A stretch of 10,566 nucleotides of DNA, taken from NCBI GenBank assembly GCA_964390645.1, contig CAYMLL010000273.1:1-10566 (forward strand), given 5' to 3'. Below are positions 1 to 6,464 of the stretch, piece after piece. The first letter of the stretch is position 1. Each line of letters starts with the position of its first letter. The translations under genes and the position numbers were made by a program. Under the pieces are notes generated by a model. That model was not told the DNA's origin and made no database searches. It worked only from the letters and a program-made list of their open reading frames with translations. Origin of the DNA: CAYMLL01 sp964390645. GTDB lineage: Bacteria > Planctomycetota > UBA8108.

Positions 1-50
1 GCCGCCGGGCCGGTGGCGCCGTGGCGCCATCGACCGCTCACCGGCGGTGA

Positions 51-80
51 TTGAGGTGCACGGACGCGGTGTGTCATAAT
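51..80 (+). promoter_or_regulatory. Candidate sigma70-type promoter for the symporter gene
   Basis: A TTGAGG hexamer at 51-56 is separated by 18 nt from CATAAT at 75-80, which is directly preceded by TGT (72-74), an extended -10 element. Transcription would begin near 87, leaving about 25 nt of leader before the TTG start at 112. The match to the sigma70 consensus is seen directly; activity is inferred. The rest of 1-111 holds only a 17-codon open stretch ending at a stop at 52-54, too short to assign to an upstream gene. Confidence 0.45.
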
Positions 81-111
81 CGCCGCCTCACCTCGAACAC
101 GGGAGCGGGCC

Positions 112-1533
112 TTGCCGAGCGAGCACTGGATCGAGCTGAGCGCCCTCGGGCTCTACCTCGCCACGCTGCTCTGGATCGGGGTCCGGAGCGCCCGACAGGT
201 CCGCTCGTCGCTCGACTACACGCTGGCGGGGCGGAGCGTCGGGTGGACCATCGTCCTGGCGACGACCGCGGCGACGATGATCGGCGGCGGATCATCGGTG
301 GGTGCCGTCGGCAAGGTGTTCGAGACGGGGATTCCGTACATCGTCGTCACCTGCGCCTGGCACCTGCAGCTCGTCTTCACCGGGCTCTTCGTCGCGCCGC
401 GGCTACGCAGGCTCGACCTGATCACGGTCGGCGACTACTTCGAGCTCCGGTTCGGTCGTGTCGCCCGCGGGCTCGCGGTCTTCAACTGCTCGATCTTCCT
501 CATCGGCGCGCTCGCGGCTCAGCTCGTCGCGATGGGCACCATCGCTCAGAACGTGCTGGGGATCGACTACACCTGGGCGCTGATCGTCGGCTCCGCCGTG
601 ACGATCTTCTACTCGACGGCCGGCGGCATCCGCGCGGTCGTGAAGACCGATGTCATCCAGTTCGTCATCCTCGTCGTCGGGCTCGGCACCGCGGCGGCGA
701 TCCTCTTCTCGCGTCACGGCGGGTTCGAGGGCTTTCACGACAAACTCGGTCCGGCGCCGTTTCGGCTCACGAGCGAGGACTGGCCGGTCTGGAAGACGAT
801 CAGCCTCTTCGTCGCCTTCCTGCTCGGCGAGACCTTCGTGCCACCCTACGTGACGAGGACCTTTATCGCGAAGGGGCCCGCTCAGGCGAAGTGGGGCATC
901 GCGGGCGCCGGCATCTTTCTGCTGGTCTTCCTGCCCGTGACGACCTTCGTGCTCGGGCTCGCGGCTCGACTCGAGCCGGCGGTCGGGGAGGCCGTCGATG
1001 GAGACGCGCAGCGCGTCTTCCCGGAGCTGATCCGCTCGGCGTTCCACCCCGTGTTCGCGGGCGTCGTGCTCGCAGCGCTCGTCGCAGCGGTGATGTCCTC
1101 GGCCGACAGCTGCCTCAACTGCGGCGCCACGATCGTCATGGAGGATCTCTACCGCCGCTACCTGCGATCCGACGCGAGCGACGCGGCGTTGCTTCGCGTG
1201 GCACGACTGGCGACGGCGGTCTTCGGCGTCGCGGCGGCGCTCTTGGCCTGGCTCGTTCCCAGCATCGTCGACCTCCTCGTCTTCGTCTACGAGTTCTGGG
1301 CGCCGGGGATGATCGTGCCTTTCCTGGTCGGCATCTTCTGGTACCGTGAGGATCGGGTACCGGCGGTGCTCGTCTCGATGTTCGCCGGCATGGGCACCAC
1401 GGTCGTGTGGCTGCTCCTCGAGAAGCCGTACGATGTGAGCGCCGCGATGTCGGGATTCGCCGTCGCGGTGATCGCGTTCCTCGTCGCTCTGCCGTTCGGC
1501 CGCGACGGTGTCGACCCACGAACCGAGAGCTGA
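112..1533 (+). CDS. Sodium:solute symporter, SSS (SLC5) family
   Basis: A 473-residue multi-spanning inner-membrane protein that should couple Na+ influx to uptake of a small solute; the substrate cannot be read from sequence. Family evidence is strong. An N-terminal helix is followed by LDYTLAGRSVGW and a Gly/Ala/Thr-rich TM1-like stretch (about residues 34-70), the VGDYFELRFGR motif lies near residue 105, and the signature MSSADSCLN (residues 328-336), part of the TM8 sodium-site region, is followed by EDLYRRYLR. About 12-13 hydrophobic segments fit the family, and the length is ordinary. The start is a TTG chosen because GGGAG at 101-105 sits 6 nt upstream and the protein begins just before the first helix. 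A promoter candidate lies at 51-80. The last 26 nt overlap the start of the next gene, suggesting co-transcription. Confidence 0.93.
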   Translation: MPSEHWIELSALGLYLATLLWIGVRSARQVRSSLDYTLAGRSVGWTIVLATTAATMIGGGSSVGAVGKVFETGIPYIVVTCAWHLQLVFTGLFVAPRLRRLDLITVGDYFELRFGRVARGLAVFNCSIFLIGALAAQLVAMGTIAQNVLGIDYTWALIVGSAVTIFYSTAGGIRAVVKTDVIQFVILVVGLGTAAAILFSRHGGFEGFHDKLGPAPFRLTSEDWPVWKTISLFVAFLLGETFVPPYVTRTFIAKGPAQAKWGIAGAGIFLLVFLPVTTFVLGLAARLEPAVGEAVDGDAQRVFPELIRSAFHPVFAGVVLAALVAAVMSSADSCLNCGATIVMEDLYRRYLRSDASDAALLRVARLATAVFGVAAALLAWLVPSIVDLLVFVYEFWAPGMIVPFLVGIFWYREDRVPAVLVSMFAGMGTTVVWLLLEKPYDVSAAMSGFAVAVIAFLVALPFGRDGVDPRTES

Positions 1534-2446
1534 GGCGCGAGTCGAGTTGCAGGTCGATACGGAACGATGGGAGACCGCGGGCGACCATGGCGCATCGCCG
1601 ACCTCGGGTATTCGCTACCGCTTTCGCGAAGGTGACACGGTATGGAGCATCTGCACCGCTGACACGTCGCCGGGCGATGCGGTTCTGGAAGGACGCGACG
1701 TGGGCGCGGGGTTGCAGCAGTTCTGGGCATGTCCGGTCCCCGCCACCATCGAGGAGTCGCCCGATGTCCGCTTCGGGGCTTTCCCGCGTGACGATCCGCT
1801 TCTCGTCTCGGTGCTCGAGCACGCGCGCGATCAGCTGAAGGTCGAGCGACTGTCGCTCTACACGCAGAAGGCAGGCGATCTGGTGCTCGAGTCGTTCGAC
1901 ATCGAGTCGATGATCCACGCGGCATCCACCGCGCGAACGTCGACGCTGCTACCGCGCATCGCGCTCGACCTTCACCTCGCCAGGTTCGACTCCGTCGCGC
2001 GTCGAACGTGGATCGAGGGACACTCCGTGTTCCTCGTGCGCCACGACGGTGCTGCGCAGGTGTTCGTCACGCGAGAGGAGGTCGGCGAGGGCTGGGTCGA
2101 GATGCTCGCCGAGGCGCTCGAGAACCTCGACGGCCTGATGAAGAGCAGCACGAACGCGAACGGAAACGGCCCGCCGGGCGAAGCGACCATCGGCGTCTTC
2201 GAGGGGCACACCGTCGTGTCCTCGTTTCCGTTAGTCAGCGGCTTTGACGAGATCTGTCACGCCTACCTCGGCGGCGAGTTTCTCTTCGGCATGCCGGAGA
2301 CCGGGACCTTCGTCTTCTTTCGAGAGTCGGAGCTCGAGAAGATGAAGAGGCAGCTGCGCGAGTCCTTCCTCGAGGCCACACATCCGGTGTCGCCCCATGT
2401 CTACGGCGTGAAGGACGGCGTCGTGCGTATCGTGCTCGCCCAGTAG
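1508..2446 (+). CDS. Hypothetical protein, possibly DUF1444/YtpQ-like
   Basis: A soluble, acidic 312-residue protein without signal peptide or membrane helices. I do not recognise it firmly. The second half has a layout reminiscent of DUF1444 (YtpQ) proteins: a beta-rich stretch ending in VFVTREEVGEGW, then a helix with AEALENL (near residues 200-207), then a segment with GEFLFGMPETGTFVFF, and a C-terminal helix leading into HPVSPHVYGVKDG. That resemblance is from memory and needs a profile search. The function of DUF1444 proteins is unknown. The GTG start at 1508 overlaps the symporter by 26 nt and has no clear ribosome binding site; an in-frame TTG at 1547, just after the symporter stop, is an alternative. 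The overlap suggests translation from the same mRNA. The stop lies 8 bp from that of the convergent peptidase gene. Confidence 0.75.
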   Translation: MSTHEPRAEARVELQVDTERWETAGDHGASPTSGIRYRFREGDTVWSICTADTSPGDAVLEGRDVGAGLQQFWACPVPATIEESPDVRFGAFPRDDPLLVSVLEHARDQLKVERLSLYTQKAGDLVLESFDIESMIHAASTARTSTLLPRIALDLHLARFDSVARRTWIEGHSVFLVRHDGAAQVFVTREEVGEGWVEMLAEALENLDGLMKSSTNANGNGPPGEATIGVFEGHTVVSSFPLVSGFDEICHAYLGGEFLFGMPETGTFVFFRESELEKMKRQLRESFLEATHPVSPHVYGVKDGVVRIVLAQ

Positions 2447-2454
2447 CCGAGCTC

Positions 2455-5323
2455 TCAGAGCTTTCGGCGCCGCGTCTCGCCGTGCGTCTTGCGCTTCTTC
2501 GCGACGCGCAGGCCGACGAAGTCCGCCGGAACCTCTCGAGACGGCCGTCGCGCGTCCGGAGAGTGAATCGCGCACCCGCCGCGAGGGACGAGTGTGCCGT
2601 TCTTGTCGACGACGATCTCCGCCGCGTTGCCCGCCACGTCGAAGACGAGCGACTTCACGTCACCGCTGCGTAAGGTGCCGGGACGACACGATCCGACTCG
2701 CATCAGCACCTTCGCGATCGGGAGCTCTCGAATCTTCGTCGAGATTCGTTTCTCGTCGGGCGGCGCCGGCGCGAAGCCGACCCAGTAGTCGAGGGTGTTC
2801 TCCGAGGGGCCGGCTGACTTGCCGAGCTTCTCGAACTCCTTCGTCGTCAGCAGCCGCCACCCCTCGCCGGTCTCGCGTTGCAGCCAGTTGACGTAGGCCT
2901 TCGCGTCGTCGCCGGTGATGCCGGTCGCCGGGTGGTCCGGGGACGCGCGCAGACTCTCGTGGACCGCTCGGGAGAGATCCGGGTCGAAGGCTCGCCACTG
3001 TGCGACGGTCACCTCGAAGCGTCCCACGTCGAGGTCCCCGAAGGGGACCGTCTCGGGGACGAGGTGCCCGTGACTCTCCACGCCGAGCCGTGGACCGACG
3101 CGAGCCAGGCCCTCGATGCGCCGTGCAAGATCGAGCGGCGAGCCCTCGGGCACGACATCGCGCGCCTTCTCGGTCTCGAAGAGGTGGCGGTCGAACCACC
3201 GCAGCTCCTCCTCGAGCTTGCGACGCTGGTGGCTCAGCTTGCGGAGGCCGTGGGGCTCGCCCGGGAAGAGCAGGAAGCGCACCGGCGCCTTGCCGATCGA
3301 ATGCAGTGCGCGGTACCACTCCCACCCCTGGCTCGTCGGTACGGCGCGGTCCTCGGTGCCGAAGAAGATGATCGTCGGCGTCGTGACGCGCTCGGCGTGA
3401 AAGAGCGGCGACTTCTTCAGGTAGAGGTCGGGCAGCTTCCACGGCGGACCGCCGAGGTAGTAGTCGTCGAAGACTCCGCCGAAGGAGCAGTTGCCGTAGT
3501 CGCTCGTCCAGTTGACATCGCCGGCGCCGGGAGCGCAGGCGCGGAAGCGGAAGTCGTGGGACGGCGCGTAGATATGCGCCAGAGTGAGGCATGCGATCGA
3601 GAGGATCGCGCCGTTGGACCAGCCGACCAGCCCCAGCCGGTCGGCGTCGACCTTGCCCTCACCGACGAGCATCTCGACTCCCGAAAGGATGTCCTCGACC
3701 TCGAGCTCGTAGTAGCGTCCCTTGATCGACTCGCCGAAGGAGAGGCCGTAATCGGAGCTCCCGTGGTAGTTCGTCTTGAGGACGAAGGCGCCTCGCTGCG
3801 TGTAGAGATTCGGGCTGTTGGACCAGCGTTCGGTGAATCGATCCGTGTCGGCTGCGTGGGGGCCACCGTGAGTGATGACGACGAGCGGGTGCCGCTTCCC
3901 GGGATCGTAATCGTTCGGGTAGTAGACGATTCCCTCCACCTCCTCGTCGAGCGCCCCCTTCCAGCGCACGACCTCCGCGCGCGCGATCCGCTTGCTCGAG
4001 AAGCCTCCGTTCGGGCGGTGGACCTCCTTGGACTCCGTCAGCGTCCCCCCTTCGAGGCGCGCGGTGACGATGTGATCCGGGTCGGATGCGCTTCCGGTGA
4101 CGTAGAGCACGCGGTTCGCATCGCGCGCCTTCGTCAGTGAGAAGATCCTCGGCGCAGACTTGCCGTCGAGAAAGGCGCGCGAGTAGTGGCCGTCCGCCGT
4201 GCGCGTGTAGCGCGCCACGCGAGGCCGCGCGCCGTTCGCGAGCGCCGCGATGAAGCCACCCTCCACGGCCTCGAAGATCGAGTGGCGCAGGCCTCGGTCC
4301 CAGTCCAGCGGCACGTCGGCGATCTGACCCGTCGCCGCGTCGAGAGACCGCACCAGGGTGATCGCGCCCGAGTCCTCGCCATCGACGCTCGCTTGCGGAT
4401 AGAGCAGGTAGCAGCCCTTCGAGTCGAGCCGCCACACGGCGGAGTCCGGCTTCGACCTGCGGCCCTTGAAGATCTCGGTGGCCTGGCCGGACCGGAGATC
4501 ACGGAGGTGGCAGCTCGGAGGCGTCTTGCCCTCCGCCTCGAAGCTCGGGTCGAGATCCCGCCAGGTCACCGCGTAGCGACCGTCCGGGGAACTCGAAAAG
4601 GCCGAGACGCGGACGCGATCTCCCAGGACGCGACGGATGTTCCCCGTCGCGAGTTCGAGCCGGAAGAGGCTGCGCAGTCGATCCTCGTGGGCGATCGGAT
4701 CCTCGACGACGATCGTGTCGTCCTTGCGCTTCTCGAGCTCCCGCTCTCGTGCGCTCGGCCGCTCGCGACCGAGGAAGAGGACCTCGGTCGTTCCGACCTG
4801 CTCGTACGAGCCCACACCGTGCGGCACCGCCGTGAGGGGGCGTGGCTCGCCCCCGCCGAGGTCGAGTCGCCAGAGCTGGGGGCCGCTCCGCCCGGCCGGC
4901 GGCGCCTTCTCGCCGTCGGGGGGCTTGCGTCCCGAGAGAAAGAGCACCGCCTTGCCGTCGGTCGAGAAGTCGGGTGAGGAGAGTCCGTCCTTGCCGACGG
5001 TGAGCGGACGTGACTGGCCGCTCTGGAGGTCCAGCAGCATCAGGCGAGCGATCGCGCGGTCGGACTCGCGGTCGGCCTCGTGGCGCACGAAGAGCGCGGC
5101 CCCGCCCGCGCGCCCCCCCGGGCACCCCCCCCGGAAAGACACGGTGAACAACGGCGCCATCGCGCGACAGGGTCCAGCCCCGCGTTCTCTCCTGGTAGAC
5201 GACGTCGTCTACCGACCAGCGAGAGCCCGTGGCGGCAGCGCTTTCGTCCGCGCAGACGCCGCGTAGCAGGGTGAGCGGGATGAGGGCCAGCAGGGAACGG
5301 ATACGGTGCCTGCGCTCGTTCAT
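2455..5323 (-). CDS. Secreted S9 prolyl-oligopeptidase-type peptidase fused to a SUMF1/FGE-like domain (frameshifted)
   Basis: A predicted exported serine peptidase, about 955 residues once one extra base is allowed for. Residues 1-25 form a Sec signal peptide (basic start, LLALIPLTLL core, cleavage after VCA). A beta-propeller with PD40/TolB-like repeats follows (DFSTDGKAVLF, SSPDGRYAV). The alpha/beta-hydrolase domain carries the triad: Ser in GWSNGA (codon 3616-3618, residue 569), Asp in GTEDRAVP (3349-3351, residue 658) and His in GEPHGL (3250-3252, residue 691). Spacing fits family S9. From about residue 765 (nt 3030) to the end lies a SUMF1/FGE-sulfatase-like domain: GRFEVTVAQW, GDDAKAYVNWL, WRLLTTKEFEKL, VAGNAAEIV, RGGCAIHSPDARR, VGLRVAK. 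The start at 5323 has a strong GGAGG 5 nt upstream. The reading frame breaks between about 5105 and 5135 at two C runs, probably a sequence error. Substrate is unknown. Confidence 0.88.
2485..3030 (-). other. C-terminal SUMF1/FGE-sulfatase-like domain of the S9 peptidase
   Basis: This is the region encoding the formylglycine-generating-enzyme-like fold. The usual landmarks appear in order: an EVT.xQW-type opening, HPATGITGDDAKAYVNWL, WRLLTTKEFEKL in place of YRLPTEAEWEYA, DVAGNAAEIV in place of DMxGNVWEW, and RGG...R...VGLRVA. The paired cysteines of true FGE, which bind copper and oxidise the sulfatase cysteine, are not seen; the only cysteine near RGG replaces the usual tryptophan or serine. 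A binding or structural role is therefore more likely than formylglycine formation. Confidence 0.75.
5113..5132. other. Homopolymer-rich frameshift site in the peptidase gene
   Basis: Runs of 7 C (5113-5119) and 8 C (5125-5132) lie between the frame that carries the signal peptide and TLSRDGAVV, and the frame that carries ALFVRHEADRE and the rest of the enzyme. The two frames differ by a net one base. The surrounding stretch translates to Gly/Pro/Arg-rich sequence that does not look like S9 propeller sequence, so base-calling error is the likely cause. Confidence 0.7.
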
Positions 5324-5327
5324 CGTC

Positions 5328-5335
5328 TCCTCCTC
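5328..5335 (-). promoter_or_regulatory. Shine-Dalgarno that fixes the peptidase start
   Basis: On the minus strand GAGGAGGA precedes the ATG at 5323, with the GGAGG core 5 nt from the start codon. It supports starting the peptidase here, with its signal peptide, and not at the internal ATG at 5160 in the other frame. Confidence 0.7.
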
Positions 5336-5487
5336 GTCGGATACTCGATGATACGATGAACCCGGGCCGTCGAACGAGCCCCGTCGGGGCGTTCCGAGGC
5401 CGCGGTGTCGGGTCTTCGGCCCTGCCCGGCGCTCCCGCGGCCCGGTCCGGTGGCCTCGAGGCCCGGCTGGATCGCCCCGACCGACGC

Positions 5488-6252
5488 TCAGCCGAGAAAC
5501 ACGCTGACCGGACAGTGGTCGCTTCCCATGACCTCCGGGTGGATCCGCGCGCCGTCGACGCGGTCGAGCAGCCTCCGGTTGACCGTGCCGTAGTCGAGGC
5601 GCCAGCCGATGTTCTTCTGGCGCGCGCCCGAGCGGTAGCTCCACCACGAGTACGCGCCTCCGAGGTCGGGGTTGCGTTCGCGGTAGACGTCGTGAAAGCC
5701 GGATCTCAGGTAGCGGGACATCCAGGAGCGCTCCGCGGGCAGGAACCCGGGGTTCCCTTCGTTCTCCCGTGGCCGGGCCAGATCGATCGGCTCGTGCGCG
5801 ATGTTGTAGTCGCCCATCAGCAGCACGTCACGACCCGACTCGACCTGATCGAGGAGGAAGCGGCGTATGGCGCGGCAGAACGCGAGCTTGTACTCGTAGC
5901 GAACCTCCTCGACGTCGCTCTTCGGGAAGTACGCGCTGAGGACGACCAGGTCGCCGAAGCGGGCGCGGATGACACGGCCCTCCTTGTCGAACTTCGGCGT
6001 CCCGATGCCCTCGACGACCTCGTCGGGCCTCTCGCGCGAGATCACCGCGACTCCGGAGTAGCCCTTTCGCTGACCTGCGGAGTAGGTCGCGTGCCAGCCG
6101 GGCGGCTCGGCGATCTCGGGGTCGAGCTGCTCGACGTGGGCCTTGGTCTCCTGCAGGCAGATGATGTCCGCTTCGGGCATCTGGTCCCACGGCAGGAGAT
6201 CCTTGCGCTGCGCCGCGCGGATCCCGTTGACGTTCCAGCTGTAGCAGCGCAT
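5488..6252 (-). CDS. xth: Exodeoxyribonuclease III (AP endonuclease, ExoA/Xth type)
   Basis: A 254-residue cytoplasmic Mg2+-dependent enzyme of the exonuclease/endonuclease/phosphatase fold. It cleaves DNA at abasic sites and trims 3' ends in base-excision repair. The catalytic set is complete: N7 in SWNVNGIRAA, E35 in LQETKAH, Y108 in SAYFPKS, D148 and N150 in MGDYNIAHEPID, D220 in WRLDYG, and D245/H246 in the terminal GSDHCPVSV. WWSYRSGARQKNIGWRLDY is the typical segment before the second acidic site. Length is close to the usual 250-270. The ATG at 6252 opens directly with MRCYSWNVNG, the conserved N-terminus, so longer in-frame starts upstream are not needed; the ribosome binding site is weak (GGTGA). 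The gene stands 164 nt upstream of the peptidase on the same strand and 212 nt downstream of the GGT-like gene, with its own promoter candidate at 6358-6387. Confidence 0.96.
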   Translation of the reverse strand: MRCYSWNVNGIRAAQRKDLLPWDQMPEADIICLQETKAHVEQLDPEIAEPPGWHATYSAGQRKGYSGVAVISRERPDEVVEGIGTPKFDKEGRVIRARFGDLVVLSAYFPKSDVEEVRYEYKLAFCRAIRRFLLDQVESGRDVLLMGDYNIAHEPIDLARPRENEGNPGFLPAERSWMSRYLRSGFHDVYRERNPDLGGAYSWWSYRSGARQKNIGWRLDYGTVNRRLLDRVDGARIHPEVMGSDHCPVSVFLG

Positions 6253-6357
6253 CGGATCACCACGCGGGGGTCTGTCGCTCGCACCTCGTCGATTCACACC
6301 ACGGCTGCGCGGCGGTGAAGCCACCGCGAGCGTTTGGCGGCTCCGGCGAGCCGGGGC

Positions 6358-6387
6358 AGCATACCGGAGGTGGCTCGAGGCCATCAA
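6358..6387 (-). promoter_or_regulatory. Candidate promoter for exonuclease III
   Basis: On the minus strand TTGATG (6387-6382) and TATGCT (6363-6358) are separated by 18 nt. The predicted transcription start is near 6351, about 100 nt before the start codon at 6252. The -10 region is part of the 9-mer CGGTATGCT, which also occurs upstream of the oxidoreductase gene at 8345-8353. Seen in sequence; activity inferred. Confidence 0.35.
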
Positions 6388-6464
6388 GCGGCGGAACGAG
6401 ACGGCGTCCCGGATCCGCTGCCCGCGGAGCTTATCGCCGGTCGCATCGGCGCCCCCCGCGACCG

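Noticed and set aside
1..78. Possible divergent minus-strand gene starting at ATG 78, or a plus-strand gene tail ending at 54
   Set aside because: At most 26 and 17 codons are visible, without family signal. Either could be chance in G+C-rich sequence.
51..1349. Long open frame overlapping the symporter in another plus-strand frame
   Set aside because: Arg-rich, low-complexity translation with no family motif. It is a by-product of high G+C in the third codon position of the real gene.
2878..4140. 420-codon plus-strand open frame antisense to the peptidase
   Set aside because: It lies opposite a gene with a complete catalytic triad and clear domains, and its translation shows no recognisable fold.
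5348..5376. Minus-strand TATCAT as a peptidase promoter
   Set aside because: The only -35-like hexamer is poor and spaced 15 nt away. Not good enough to list as a feature.
5378..5390. GCCCC-GTC-GGGGC hairpin between exonuclease III and the peptidase
   Set aside because: A 5-bp stem with a 3-nt loop and no T tract is expected by chance in such G+C-rich sequence, and it lies about 100 nt past the stop codon.
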